DNA of 35,760 nucleotides from an uncultured Desulfuromonadales bacterium (GTDB lineage Bacteria; Desulfobacterota; Desulfuromonadia; Desulfuromonadales; Geopsychrobacteraceae): assembly GCA_945787295.1 (NCBI GenBank), contig CALZHQ010000046.1:1-35760 (forward strand), written 5' to 3'. Positions 15,724 to 24,777 of the stretch are shown here, one piece after another. Each line of letters starts with the position of its first letter. The first letter of the stretch is position 1. The notes below the pieces were generated by a model. That model saw nothing but the letters and a program-made list of their open reading frames with translations, was not told the origin of the DNA and made no database searches. The position numbers were made by a program, and so were the translations under genes.

Positions 15724-16350
15724 ATGCAGTTAAAGGCAAACCGCCTCGGTGAAATGTTGCTGGAGGCAGGGCTGATCGATCAGTTTCAGCTTGATTCGGC
15801 ACTTTCGATGCAGCGGAATCTGGGCGGACGGATCGGCAGTGCGGTGGTCAAACTTGGCTACTTGCCTGAAGAAACGATTATGGAGTTTCTTGAATCGCAG
15901 TCCAAGTTCTCGCGGGTTTCTCTGCAGGATCTGGAAATTCCGTTGGCACTGATGACCATGTTGCCGGCTGATAAAATGAAACTTTTGCTCGTGGTGCCGA
16001 TTGAACTGCGCCAATCAGGGCAGGAAAAAACCTTACGCGTGGCAATGACCGATCCGACCAACCAGAAACTGATCTCAGATTTGCAGTTTGCAACCGGTTG
16101 TCGAGTCCTACCGGTCTTGGCCTCTGAAGAAGAGATCCGTCAGGCACTAAAAAATAACCTGCCGGTCGAGCCACCGAAAGCACCGGAGCCTGACTTAAGC
16201 AAAGTCAAAAGTCCCCCCTTGCCCGATCACAACCTGTTCGACTTTACTGAACTGCCGGCCATTGACCCACGGCTCGACCGTTTGCTGGACGTTCTCAAGG
16301 AAAAGGGTGTTTTGAGTGCCATCGATGTGGAACGGGTGAAATTCGATTAG
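15724..16350 (+). CDS. Stand-alone MshEN (GspE/PilB N-terminal) domain protein, candidate c-di-GMP receptor
   Basis: A 208-residue soluble protein resembling only the N-terminal domain of type II secretion/pilus ATPases. It carries two copies of the 24-residue MshEN motif known to bind cyclic di-GMP. Copy 1 spans residues 7-30 (Arg7, Leu8, Gly9, Leu12, Leu13, Gly16, Ile18, Leu23, Leu27, Gln30). Copy 2 spans residues 36-59 (Arg36, Ile37, Gly38, Val41, Val42, Gly45, Leu47, Ile52, Leu56, Gln59). The spacer is exactly five residues, as in the family. The following half (VAMTDPTN, then GCRVLPVLASEEEI) is like the rest of the GspE N-domain. There is no Walker motif, so it is not an ATPase. The C-terminal tail (about 150-208) is proline-rich and then helical. 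The ATG at 15724 has AAAGGGGAAAG before it. It sits between the two permease genes and is probably co-transcribed with them. Confidence 0.85.
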   Translation: MQLKANRLGEMLLEAGLIDQFQLDSALSMQRNLGGRIGSAVVKLGYLPEETIMEFLESQSKFSRVSLQDLEIPLALMTMLPADKMKLLLVVPIELRQSGQEKTLRVAMTDPTNQKLISDLQFATGCRVLPVLASEEEIRQALKNNLPVEPPKAPEPDLSKVKSPPLPDHNLFDFTELPAIDPRLDRLLDVLKEKGVLSAIDVERVKFD

Positions 16351-16352
16351 TT

Positions 16353-17207
16353 ATGTTGAGTTCGCGTAGCAAATTTATCCGCGATGTCGTCTGGCAGCGG
16401 CTGCGGCAGAACCGCATGGCATTGGCCGGTGGTGTGATCGTACTCTGCATGTTTCTGATGGCGGCAACCGCTTCGCTGGTCAGCAGCGACCCATCAGCCA
16501 TCGACGTTGGACAGCGACTCTTATCGCCCAGCTGGTCTCATCCCCTCGGCACGGATGACCTGGGCCGGGATGTGCTGGTGCGGATGTTTTACGGCGCGCG
16601 GATTTCACTTTTGGTCGGCTTTGTCGCGGTCGGGATTTCCTGCCTGATCGGGATTGTTTTCGGTGCGCTGGCCGGATATTACGGGGGCTGGATCGATTCC
16701 CTGATTATGCGCTTTGTCGATATCATGCTCTGCTTTCCGACATTTTTTCTGATTCTGGCTGTCATCGCCTTTCTCGATCCATCGATCTGGAACATCATGA
16801 TCGTTATCGGTCTGACCAGTTGGATGGGGGTCGCACGCTTGATCCGGGCCGAATTTCTCAGTCTGCGGCAACGTGATTTTGTCTTGGCCGCCCAGGCGTT
16901 GGGGGCCTCCGATCTGCGCTTGATCTTCCGACATATCCTGCCGAACGCCATGTCACCGGTGCTGGTGTCAGCAACCCTTGGTGTCGCCGGGGCGATTCTG
17001 ACTGAAAGTGCCTTGTCGTTTCTCGGTATCGGCGTACAGCCGCCGACGCCCTCCTGGGGGAACATGCTGATTGTCGGCAAACAGACCCTCGGCAGTGCCT
17101 GGTGGCTGTCGGTCTTTCCCGGCCTGGCGATTCTGATTACCGTACTCGGCTACAATCTTCTCGGTGAGGGAATTCGAGACGCACTCGACCCGAGGCTGAA
17201 AGAATGA
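16353..17207 (+). CDS. Oligopeptide ABC transporter permease, DppC/OppC type
   Basis: The second permease of the peptide-type importer. The 284-residue protein has an N-terminal OppC segment, the hallmark HPLGTDDLGRDVLVRMFYGAR (start near residue 62), and six membrane helices. The EAA loop is AAQALGASDLRLIFRHILPN. The C-terminal YNLLGEGIRDALDPRLK is typical of the family. It begins two bases after the MshEN gene stop and overlaps the next gene by four bases (ATGA), so the three are tightly coupled. It should pair with the DppB-type permease encoded upstream. Confidence 0.93.
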   Translation: MLSSRSKFIRDVVWQRLRQNRMALAGGVIVLCMFLMAATASLVSSDPSAIDVGQRLLSPSWSHPLGTDDLGRDVLVRMFYGARISLLVGFVAVGISCLIGIVFGALAGYYGGWIDSLIMRFVDIMLCFPTFFLILAVIAFLDPSIWNIMIVIGLTSWMGVARLIRAEFLSLRQRDFVLAAQALGASDLRLIFRHILPNAMSPVLVSATLGVAGAILTESALSFLGIGVQPPTPSWGNMLIVGKQTLGSAWWLSVFPGLAILITVLGYNLLGEGIRDALDPRLKE

Positions 17208-17611
17208 CCGCAGAAGAGCTTTTGGAACAACGGTTTGCCGCTCTTGCCAGTGGCGATTTCAAGGCTGTGTATGCCACCTACCATAAAGAATCGCCCTTTA
17301 TTCAGCAGTTTTCCGATTGCAGCACCTATGTGCGTTTTGCTCAGCAGCAGCTCGCCTCTATTGAGGTGGAAAGCTGGCAAGCGTTACACACACGGCAGCT
17401 TGATGATCAGCGGCAGGAATATCTTTTGGTTATGGAGTTGGCGCTTGATGGAGCCAGGCAGTATTTCTATGAGTTGGCGCTGTTGATCGACACCGAGGAA
17501 GGTTGGCGTTATCACTCAGCTCAGAAGTTGGGAATCGAGGACTATCCCGGCCCGCCGGATCAGATCCAGTTTTCTCATTTTGATCAAGTTGTGCAAAAGA
17601 TTCGTTACTGA
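17204..17611 (+). CDS. Small NTF2-like / YchJ-like protein of unknown function
   Basis: A 135-residue soluble protein. The start ELLEQRFAALASGDFKAVY followed by a Y.T..K.SPF segment resembles the NTF2-like fold of YchJ and SEC-C-associated domains. There are no zinc cysteines, so it would be the central domain alone. It shares ATGA with the DppC gene and lies 11 bases before mutM. I do not recognise a more exact family and assign no function. Confidence 0.6.
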   Translation: MTAEELLEQRFAALASGDFKAVYATYHKESPFIQQFSDCSTYVRFAQQQLASIEVESWQALHTRQLDDQRQEYLLVMELALDGARQYFYELALLIDTEEGWRYHSAQKLGIEDYPGPPDQIQFSHFDQVVQKIRY

Positions 17612-17622
17612 CTGTTGGGCCT

Positions 17623-18438
17623 ATGCCAGAATTACCCGAAGTTGAAACCACCCGTCGCGGGATTGCGCCGCTGATTACCGATTGTCAAATTGAAGAACTG
17701 ATCCTGCGGGTCGACAAGCTGCGCTGGCCTCTAGATCGTAGTCTCTGTGATACCCTGCCGGGACAAACTATCTGCTCTGTTGCTCGAAGAGCGAAGTATC
17801 TGCTGCTTCACTGCGAGCAGGGGACGTTGATTCTTCATTTGGGGATGTCGGGAAGCCTGCGGATCATTGAAGCTGGCGCCACAGAAAACAAGCATGATCA
17901 TGTCGATTTGATTTTCACCAATGGCAAATGCCTACGTTTTAACGACCCACGCAAGTTTGGTGCGCTGCTCTGGTCGGCGGCTGATTCGGCCGAACACCCG
18001 TTGTTAGCAGGCCTTGGGCCGGAACCTTTATCGCCAGATTTAACCGGCGCATATCTCTGGCAAGCATCGCGCAAGCGGAAAATTGCCATCAAGCCTTTCA
18101 TCATGGATCAGAAGCTGGTGGTTGGGGTTGGTAATATTTACGCCAATGAAGCATTGTTTCGTTCCGGCATCCGTCCAGATCTCCCAGCCGGCAAGGTCAG
18201 CCGAGACAAATATAGAAAGCTCGTCGCGGCGATCAAGGAAATCCTCGCTGAAGCGATCACTGCCGGTGGCACCACCATCGCTGATTTTCGTCAGTCGGAT
18301 GGCAAACCCGGATACTTCAAGCAGCAGTTGCAGGTTTACGGCCGAGCAGGAGATGCCTGCCCGCAGTGCGGTCAGCCGATCAGTGCCATTAGGCTCGGTC
18401 AACGTTCAACCTACTTTTGCCACAAATGTCAGAGTTAA
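17623..18438 (+). CDS. mutM: Formamidopyrimidine-DNA glycosylase
   Basis: MutM (Fpg) removes oxidised purines such as 8-oxoguanine and cuts the DNA backbone by beta,delta-elimination. The 271-residue product keeps the catalytic N-terminus MPELPEVE (Pro2, Glu3) and Lys58 in RRAKYLLL. It also has the GNIYANE helix-two-turn-helix motif and a C-terminal zinc finger with two CxxC pairs (CPQC and CHKC). The length is standard. Pro2 must be exposed after Met removal, which fixes the start at 17623. It lies 11 bases after the NTF2-like gene. Being in the same run as the transporter genes is probably incidental co-transcription. Confidence 0.97.
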   Translation: MPELPEVETTRRGIAPLITDCQIEELILRVDKLRWPLDRSLCDTLPGQTICSVARRAKYLLLHCEQGTLILHLGMSGSLRIIEAGATENKHDHVDLIFTNGKCLRFNDPRKFGALLWSAADSAEHPLLAGLGPEPLSPDLTGAYLWQASRKRKIAIKPFIMDQKLVVGVGNIYANEALFRSGIRPDLPAGKVSRDKYRKLVAAIKEILAEAITAGGTTIADFRQSDGKPGYFKQQLQVYGRAGDACPQCGQPISAIRLGQRSTYFCHKCQS

Positions 18439-18440
18439 GC

Positions 18441-18854
18441 ATGGACAAGTTTTCTTTTGTGTTTCCATACACCGTGCGGGTCGCTGATGTCAATTACGCT
18501 GGTCATGTCGCCAATTCAGCTGTGCTGAATATCTTTCAGGATGCACGGATTGCTTTTTTTGCCAGTCTCGGTCCCTTCAGTGAACTCGACCTGGGCGAGA
18601 GATGTGGCATTATCTTGCCGGAAGCGCACGTCTATTTCCGGGCGGAAATGTTCCTCCGGGACCATCTTCAGGTCGGGGTCCGCTGCACAGGGCTGAAGCG
18701 TTCCAGCTTTGCCCTTGAGTATCGTATTGAGAGGAACGGCCTGCTCACGGCCGAGTGGCATACTCCGATCGTTTGTTATGATTATCAGCTGAGAAAAGCC
18801 CGCCGTATTCCCGATATGTTCCGTCGCTCTGTTGCAGATTTCAGTAACGGATGA
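18441..18854 (+). CDS. Hotdog-fold acyl-CoA thioesterase (4HBT family)
   Basis: A 137-residue single hotdog domain that would hydrolyse an acyl thioester. The 4HBT signature is visible as VRVADVNYAGHVANSAV, with the probable catalytic Asp16 and His22 and the long helix following (LNIFQDARIAFFASLG). The substrate is unknown. I use the ATG at 18441, two bases after the mutM stop. In-frame alternatives exist within mutM (ATG 18426, TTG 18417), so the true start may be up to eight residues earlier. About 140 bases without a gene follow, containing a promoter-like site for lysS. Confidence 0.83.
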   Translation: MDKFSFVFPYTVRVADVNYAGHVANSAVLNIFQDARIAFFASLGPFSELDLGERCGIILPEAHVYFRAEMFLRDHLQVGVRCTGLKRSSFALEYRIERNGLLTAEWHTPIVCYDYQLRKARRIPDMFRRSVADFSNG

Positions 18855-18926
18855 ACGGATTATTCAGTCAATCTTCCTGATCAGGGTGAATCCTACTTCT
18901 CTTCTTCTTGAAACCCGGCTTTATCC

Positions 18927-18956
18927 TTGACGGAATGAGTCTGCAAAGGGTATTGT
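18927..18956 (+). promoter_or_regulatory. Candidate promoter of lysS
   Basis: TTGACG (18927-18932) and TATTGT (18951-18956) are 18 bases apart, 39 bases before the lysS ATG, in the only sizeable gap upstream of the gene. Confidence 0.5.
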
Positions 18957-18994
18957 GCGCAGCAAAAAACCGGACCGCTCAAGGATTGCTAAAT

Positions 18995-20479
18995 ATGGAA
19001 GAACTTAACGAATTATTGCAACAGCGTCGGGCGAAAGTGGATGCTTTTCGTGATGCTGGCATCAACCCTTTTGCCAATGACTTCAAAGTGACGCACACCA
19101 CCGCTCAGGTAGTTGAAGCGCACTCGGCAGATGACAAAGATAAATTGGAAGAGTGCGAGCAGGAATATCGCATCGGTGGCCGGGTTATGGCCCGCCGCGA
19201 TTTCGGTAAGGCCGCCTTTCTGCAGTTGCAGGATGGTGGCGGCCGCTTGCAGGTTTATGTTGCCAAGAACCAGGTCGGCGATGAAGCGTTTGAGCAGTTC
19301 AAAAAGTTTGATATCGGCGATATCGTCGGTGTCTGTGGCGTACCATTTCGGACCAAGACGGATGAGTTGTCGTTGCGGGCCAATGAAATCCGCCTGTTGA
19401 CCAAGTCGCTTTTGCCCTTGCCGGAGAAATGGCACGGCTTGACTGATGTCGAGACCCGTTATCGGCAGCGCTACCTAGACCTGGTCGTCAATCCCGATGT
19501 TCGCGATACCTTCCGTAAACGCAGCCAGATCGTCGGCCTGATCCGCGATTTTATGATCGACAATGACTATCTTGAAGTCGAAACGCCGATGATGCACCCG
19601 GTAGCCGGCGGTGCGACAGCAAAGCCGTTTGTCACCCATCACAATACCCTGAAGATGGACCTGTTCCTGCGCATTGCACCGGAACTGTATCTCAAGCGGC
19701 TGGTGGTCGGCGGGTTTGATCGAGTCTTCGAAATCAACCGCAATTTCCGCAATGAAGGCATTTCCATTCAGCATAACCCGGAATTCACCATGATGGAGTT
19801 CTACCAGGCCTATGCCAACTATCATGATCTGATGGATTTTACGGAAGAACTGATCTGTCATGTTGCTGACAAGGTGTGTGGTGGCCTGTTGATCCCCTAT
19901 GGCGAGAAAGAGGTCGACCTGACCCCTCCATGGGATCGTTTGACTCTCAAGGAATCGATCGTCAAGTACGGCGAGGTTGAAGCGTCGATTCTGGAAGATC
20001 GTGAGCAGTCTTACAATTATGCTAAAGCACTCGGCCTTGAGCTGGATGCCAAGATCGGACATGGCAAGCTGTTGGCGGAAATTTTCGATGAGGTGGTCGA
20101 GCCGAAACTCTGGCAGCCGACCTTTATCACCGAGTATCCGACGGAAATTTCGCCCCTGTCACGTAAGAACGACGAGCAGCCCGATGTTGTCGACCGCTTC
20201 GAGCTGTTTATCGTCGGCCGTGAGCTGGCCAACGCATTTTCCGAGTTGAACGATCCGATCGATCAGAAAGAGCGTTTCGTCATGCAACTGGAGGAAAAGG
20301 CGGCCGGCGACGAAGAAGCGCATGAGATGGATGAGGATTATATCCGTGCCCTGGAGTACGGCTTGCCACCGACGGCTGGTGAGGGGATCGGTATCGATCG
20401 CCTGGTCATGCTGTTGACCAATTCTGCGTCGATCCGCGACGTGATTCTGTTCCCGCAACTGCGACCCGAAGTCGGTTAA
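18995..20479 (+). CDS. lysS: Lysyl-tRNA synthetase, class II
   Basis: Charges tRNA-Lys with lysine. The 494-residue product has an N-terminal OB-fold anticodon-binding domain (about residues 50-160). The class II catalytic core follows: motif 1 around [13 protein letters not shown], motif 2 [13 protein letters not shown] with [13 protein letters not shown], and motif 3 [14 protein letters not shown] start at the ATG at 18995 ([12 protein letters not shown]), preceded by AAGGA. This matches the usual N-terminus of the family. A TTG at 18908 is in frame but would add a 29-residue leader overlapping the promoter-like site. lolC/E follows after 22 bases, the order often seen in Geobacter relatives. 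Confidence 0.97.
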   Translation: MEELNELLQQRRAKVDAFRDAGINPFANDFKVTHTTAQVVEAHSADDKDKLEECEQEYRIGGRVMARRDFGKAAFLQLQDGGGRLQVYVAKNQVGDEAFEQFKKFDIGDIVGVCGVPFRTKTDELSLRANEIRLLTKSLLPLPEKWHGLTDVETRYRQRYLDLVVNPDVRDTFRKRSQIVGLIRDFMIDNDYLEVETPMMHPVAGGATAKPFVTHHNTLKMDLFLRIAPELYLKRLVVGGFDRVFEINRNFRNEGISIQHNPEFTMMEFYQAYANYHDLMDFTEELICHVADKVCGGLLIPYGEKEVDLTPPWDRLTLKESIVKYGEVEASILEDREQSYNYAKALGLELDAKIGHGKLLAEIFDEVVEPKLWQPTFITEYPTEISPLSRKNDEQPDVVDRFELFIVGRELANAFSELNDPIDQKERFVMQLEEKAAGDEEAHEMDEDYIRALEYGLPPTAGEGIGIDRLVMLLTNSASIRDVILFPQLRPEVG

Positions 20480-20501
20480 ACACTGATCGGAACGGATTAC
20501 A

Positions 20502-21752
20502 ATGTCTTATGAGTGGTTTGTCAGCCTCCGCTATTTAAGGGCCAAGCGGAAGCAGACCTTTATATCTGTCATCTCTTTTATTTCTATTGCCGGGGTGACT
20601 CTCGGCGTTGCCGCACTGATCCTGGTGCTGGCAGTGATGACCGGTTTTACCGACGGTGTCCGCCAGCAAATCCTTGGTAACGTGCCGCACGTGATGATCC
20701 AGAAGTTCGGCGACGGGTTGGACAACCCGGACGAGCTGGTTGCTGCTGCCGAACAGGTTAAGCACGTGGTTTCGGCGACCCCCTTTGTTTCCAAGGAGGC
20801 GATGCTGCTTTCGCAGGGGAATGTCGCTGCGGTCAGCGTAAAAGGGATTGGCAAACAGCATAAGATCTTTACCCAGCAAATGCTCACGGTCGATGGTCGT
20901 CCCGTCTCGGAATTGTTTTTTGACGAGACCGCGGAGCGTCCCGGAATCGTTATCGGGGTCGACACCGCGACCAGTATCGGTGTCGCGGTCGGTGATTCAA
21001 TCAATGTTATCCCGCCGATGTTCACGATTACTCCTTTCGGCATGATCCCCAAAATGAAACCCTTCCGGGTGGTCGGAATTTTCGAAAAACAGAGCAGCCT
21101 GGTCGATAGCTTTTATGCCTACATCCCGTTAGCTGTTGCGCAAAAATTCTTCGATTCAGAAGGGGTTGTCAGCGGAGTTGAGCTGGTTGTCGATCGCTTC
21201 GATCTGGCCCCGCAAGTCGCTGCTGAACTCAGTTCAGAGTACAGCTTTCCTTACGTGGTCCGACCTTGGCAGAGTATTTATGGGTCTTTTTTGTCAGCAC
21301 TGAAACTTGAAAAGCTCGGCCTGTTCATCGTGCTGGGGATCATCGTGCTGGTTGCGGCTTTCAATATCGCCACGACCCTGATCATGGTGGTCATGGAGAA
21401 AAGCAGGGATATCGCCATTCTGCGGGCGATGGGAGCGAACGCCAGCAGCATCATGAAGATCTTCGTCCTTGAAGGGTTCATTATCGGGACGGTTGGAACT
21501 GGCCTCGGCACTGCCCTTGGTGTGCTGCTCGCCCATTATGCCGATGCCGTTATCAAGTTTCTTGAGCGGACCTTCGGTATTCGGATTTTTGATCAATCGG
21601 TTTATGGCATGGAAAACTTTCCGTCCGATATCGTAGTGACCGATGTGGTTTCGGTGATGATCATGGCCATGTCGATTTCGCTGTTGGCAACCATCTACCC
21701 GGCCTGGCGAGCGTCACGGATGGATCCGGCTGAGGCACTGCGCTATGAGTGA
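20502..21752 (+). CDS. lolC: Lipoprotein-releasing ABC transporter permease LolC/LolE
   Basis: The membrane subunit of the Lol exporter, which extracts mature lipoproteins from the inner membrane for delivery to the outer membrane. The 416-residue product begins MSYEWFVSLRYLRAKRKQTF, the LolC/E hallmark. It has one N-terminal helix (about 20-47), a large periplasmic domain (about 50-265), then three helices near 270-295, 315-345 and 370-400. It ends at PAWRASRMDPAEALRYE, typical of MacB/LolC-type permeases. Only one such permease is present, so it probably works as a homodimer (LolF-like naming is possible) with the LolD ATPase encoded next, which overlaps it by eight bases. Confidence 0.94.
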   Translation: MSYEWFVSLRYLRAKRKQTFISVISFISIAGVTLGVAALILVLAVMTGFTDGVRQQILGNVPHVMIQKFGDGLDNPDELVAAAEQVKHVVSATPFVSKEAMLLSQGNVAAVSVKGIGKQHKIFTQQMLTVDGRPVSELFFDETAERPGIVIGVDTATSIGVAVGDSINVIPPMFTITPFGMIPKMKPFRVVGIFEKQSSLVDSFYAYIPLAVAQKFFDSEGVVSGVELVVDRFDLAPQVAAELSSEYSFPYVVRPWQSIYGSFLSALKLEKLGLFIVLGIIVLVAAFNIATTLIMVVMEKSRDIAILRAMGANASSIMKIFVLEGFIIGTVGTGLGTALGVLLAHYADAVIKFLERTFGIRIFDQSVYGMENFPSDIVVTDVVSVMIMAMSISLLATIYPAWRASRMDPAEALRYE

Positions 21753-22437
21753 GCAGGCGATGATCGAGATCCGCAATCTGCAGAAAAGCTTTGTCACCTC
21801 CGGTGGCGAGGTGAGTGTGCTGCGGCAGATCTCTCTAAAGATCGTTGCCGGTGAGCGGGTCGCGGTGGTTGGGACTTCGGGCGCCGGTAAGACAACGTTG
21901 ATGCATATTCTCGGCGGTTTGGATAAGCCGAGCGAGGGGGAGATTCTCTTCGAAGGGGAAAGTATTTTTGCCCTGCGTGGAGCCGCTTTGGATGCTTTTC
22001 GCAATCGAACTGTCGGTTTCGTATTTCAGTTCCACCAGCTGTTGCCGGAATTTAGTGCCAAAGAAAATGTCATGATGCCGTTATTGATCGGTGGTGTTGC
22101 CCGCAGTGAAGCGGCAATGAAGGCGGAAGATCTCCTCAAAGAGGTCGGTCTTGGCCATCGATTGTCGCATAAGCCGGGGGCTTTGTCCGGCGGTGAGCAG
22201 CAACGCGTAGCGATTGCCCGGGCACTGATCCGAGAACCGCGCCTATTACTCGCGGATGAACCGACTGGGAATCTTGATAGTGGGACCTCTGATGAAATTA
22301 TGGCTCTGCTCAACCAGATGCACCGTACGCGTGGTTTGACAATGATTATCGTGACCCATAACCGAGAACTGGCGGCCAGCCTTGATCGAACTTTACAGAT
22401 TGAGGACGGCTACCTGGCGGATGATATTTTAAATTGA
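21745..22437 (+). CDS. lolD: Lipoprotein-releasing ABC transporter ATP-binding protein
   Basis: The ATPase that powers the LolC/E permease. The 230-residue product has Walker A GTSGAGKTT (43-51), a Q-loop (FQFHQLLPEF), the signature LSGGEQQR near residue 147, Walker B LLLADEPTGNLD, and the switch His in VTHN. The FHQLLPEF and LADEPTGNLD sequences are characteristic of the LolD/MacB group. Its start lies inside the end of the permease gene. The stop codon falls within the -35 box of the promoter I propose for bamA. Confidence 0.96.
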   Translation: MSEQAMIEIRNLQKSFVTSGGEVSVLRQISLKIVAGERVAVVGTSGAGKTTLMHILGGLDKPSEGEILFEGESIFALRGAALDAFRNRTVGFVFQFHQLLPEFSAKENVMMPLLIGGVARSEAAMKAEDLLKEVGLGHRLSHKPGALSGGEQQRVAIARALIREPRLLLADEPTGNLDSGTSDEIMALLNQMHRTRGLTMIIVTHNRELAASLDRTLQIEDGYLADDILN

Positions 22438-22462
22438 ACTCCCAGGGGCGATTTCCTATAAT
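22434..22462 (+). promoter_or_regulatory. Promoter candidate for the bamA-lpx genes
   Basis: TTGAAC (22434-22439), a 17-base spacer and a perfect TATAAT (22457-22462). The -35 box contains the lolD stop codon. Transcription would start near 22470, about 35 bases before bamA. Confidence 0.65.
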
Positions 22463-22502
22463 CCCCCTTTTGGTTTTCTTAATTCAAAGCTGAGGGAAGC
22501 TG

Positions 22503-24755
22503 ATGTTGAAAAGATTGTTGCTGACACTTTGTATACTGTTGATCGCGGTTGTTGCCGCTGCTCAAGGTTTTAAGGTGTCCGATATCCAGATCGAGGGGAA
22601 CGACCGGATTGAAACCTCCACCATCCTGGCGACAACGCCGATCAAGCCGGGAGACGAGGTGACCCTTGAGGATGTCGATGAAGCAATGCGCAACATTTTT
22701 TCTCTCGGTCGCTTCGAGGATATCTCGGCGGAGTTGACCGAGGTTCAAGGTGCCAAAGTCATTACCTTTGTGGTTGTCGAATCGCCTCTGGTGCGGGATG
22801 TCCTGTTTGAGGGCAACGAAGAGCTAGGTGAAGATAAGTTACGGCCTCTGGTGAGCGTGAAAATTCCGGAAATTTTCAGCCATGCCAAGGTCAAGCAGAG
22901 CATTGTCGAAATTAAAAAAGCCTATGCTGAAGAAGGGTACCATGCGGCCGAAGTCGAACCTGATGTTGAGGTCGATGACCGGAATGAAGCGGTGCTGACC
23001 TTTAGCATTACTGAAGGTGAAAAGGTTCTTATCGACGAGATCCGCTTTGCAGGGAACACCGCCATCGAAGCGGATGACCTTAAAGATGCGATGGAAACCC
23101 AGGAGCGCTGGTGGTTGTCCTGGCTGACGGGGCGTGGTGCCTATCAGGAAGAGATTGTAGAACTCGATGTTGAGAGGATCAAAGCTCTCTATAAGGATAA
23201 GGGCTACATGGACGTCAAGGTCAAGCAGCCCGAGGTGACTTTGATCAAAGACAACGAGTATCTGGATCTGTTTTTTGAGATTGATGAAGGTCCGCAATAT
23301 TCAGTCGGTTCCATCGGTTTTAAAGGCGATCTGCTCAGACCGAGCGAGGAGTTGGAAGAAGAGGTCAGCCTTAGCTCGGGTGACGTTTTTAATCGGTCTG
23401 AGCTGCATAAAAGTATTGAACGGTTAACCGACATTTACGCCGATGAAGGCTATGCGTACGTCAATGTTGCGCCTCTCAGCAGCAAAAATGTAGAGGACCT
23501 GACGATCGACTTGATGTTTGACATTGAGCAGGGCGTCAAGGTTTATATTGAGCGGATCCAGATTCGCGGCAACAATAATACTCGCGACAAGGTTGTCCGC
23601 AGACAAGTGCCGCTGGTCGAGGGCGATCAATACAGTGCCAGCAAAATCAAGGATGGTAACCGCCGAATCCGTAACCTTGGTTATTTTGAGGAGGTTAATG
23701 TCACGACTGGACCAGGCTCTGCGCGTGATCAGGCGGTATTGAACGTTGATGTTAAAGAGCAGCCGACAGGGACGTTCTCGGTCGGTATCGGTTACTCCTC
23801 GGTCGACCAGTTTATTTCGCAAGGTTCTGTTTCCCAGGATAACTTCCTGGGCTATGGTTTGAAATTGAAACTGGCGGGAGCTTTCAGCAGTAGCAGCCAG
23901 ACCTTCTCCCTCGGGGTGACCGATCCGTATTTCCTCGACACCGACTGGACTGTCGGATTTGAGGTCTATAAATCTGAACGTGAATATAACGATTACGATG
24001 AGCACAGAACCGGTGGTGCCGTTAAGGCGGGCCATCCGCTTGGTGATTATACCAAAGGTTTTTTGACTTATCGCTATGAGCAGAAGGAAATCCTCAATAT
24101 TGATCCTTCGGTCACCAGTAATATCATTTTGAGTGAAGAGGGAGAATCGACACTTTCCTCAATTACTGGTGTCATTGAACGCAACAGCACCGACTATCAT
24201 CTTGATCCGAGTACCGGTGGGTTGTCGACGTTGACCCTGGAGTATGCCGGACTTGGTGGGACCGAGGACTTCGCTAAGGTGATCGCCGAACATCGCCATT
24301 TCTGGCCGTTATTCTGGGGGACAGTTTTTACCATCCATGGCGAGACCGGTTATGTGTTTAAAACCGGTGAGGACGAGGTCCCACTTGGCGAGAAATTCTA
24401 TCTTGGCGGAATCCGCACCATGCGCGGTTTTGAAACACGTGAAGTGGGCCCTAAAGTCATCGATGCAAACGGGGATAGCGACTTCATCGGTGGCGAAACC
24501 ATGGGCTATTTGAATTTCGAGTACATGTTTCCACTATCGAAAAAGCTGGGACTTAAAGGGCTGCTTTTTTACGATGTCGGTAATGCCTGGCGTGAGAGCA
24601 GTGACTACTTTACCACGGTGCGGCACAGCGCAGGCGCGGGAATTCGCTGGAACAGCCCGCTTGGCCCTTTGCGGTTCGAGTGGGGCTATAATTTGGATAA
24701 AGAAGATGATGAAAAACAATCGGTTTTTGAGTTTTCAATCGGTACGGCTTTTTAA
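22503..24755 (+). CDS. bamA: Outer membrane protein assembly factor BamA
   Basis: BamA folds and inserts beta-barrel proteins into the outer membrane. The 750-residue precursor has a signal peptide (about 1-20, ending AAAQG). Five POTRA domains lie at about residues 22-90, 91-170, 171-260, 262-340 and 343-415, the first recognisable by VSDIQIEGNDRI. A 16-strand barrel makes up the rest. The barrel carries the conserved loop-6 motif MRGFE near residue 640 and ends in the phenylalanine expected of outer-membrane proteins (FEFSIGTAF). The ATG at 22503 follows GAGGGAAG. Its own promoter-like site lies upstream. skp/ompH follows after 22 bases, as in many Gram-negatives. Confidence 0.96.
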   Translation: MLKRLLLTLCILLIAVVAAAQGFKVSDIQIEGNDRIETSTILATTPIKPGDEVTLEDVDEAMRNIFSLGRFEDISAELTEVQGAKVITFVVVESPLVRDVLFEGNEELGEDKLRPLVSVKIPEIFSHAKVKQSIVEIKKAYAEEGYHAAEVEPDVEVDDRNEAVLTFSITEGEKVLIDEIRFAGNTAIEADDLKDAMETQERWWLSWLTGRGAYQEEIVELDVERIKALYKDKGYMDVKVKQPEVTLIKDNEYLDLFFEIDEGPQYSVGSIGFKGDLLRPSEELEEEVSLSSGDVFNRSELHKSIERLTDIYADEGYAYVNVAPLSSKNVEDLTIDLMFDIEQGVKVYIERIQIRGNNNTRDKVVRRQVPLVEGDQYSASKIKDGNRRIRNLGYFEEVNVTTGPGSARDQAVLNVDVKEQPTGTFSVGIGYSSVDQFISQGSVSQDNFLGYGLKLKLAGAFSSSSQTFSLGVTDPYFLDTDWTVGFEVYKSEREYNDYDEHRTGGAVKAGHPLGDYTKGFLTYRYEQKEILNIDPSVTSNIILSEEGESTLSSITGVIERNSTDYHLDPSTGGLSTLTLEYAGLGGTEDFAKVIAEHRHFWPLFWGTVFTIHGETGYVFKTGEDEVPLGEKFYLGGIRTMRGFETREVGPKVIDANGDSDFIGGETMGYLNFEYMFPLSKKLGLKGLLFYDVGNAWRESSDYFTTVRHSAGAGIRWNSPLGPLRFEWGYNLDKEDDEKQSVFEFSIGTAF

Positions 24756-24777
24756 AGCCGCTTAACAGGAGGAAAGA

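Noticed and set aside
18855..18994. Possible riboswitch or T-box leader before lysS
   Set aside because: Only about 140 bases, no T-box sequence or stable terminator/antiterminator pair; only a promoter-like site is seen.
23424..24035. 203-residue minus-strand frame opposite bamA
   Set aside because: Antisense to BamA POTRA/barrel coding sequence with no supporting signals.
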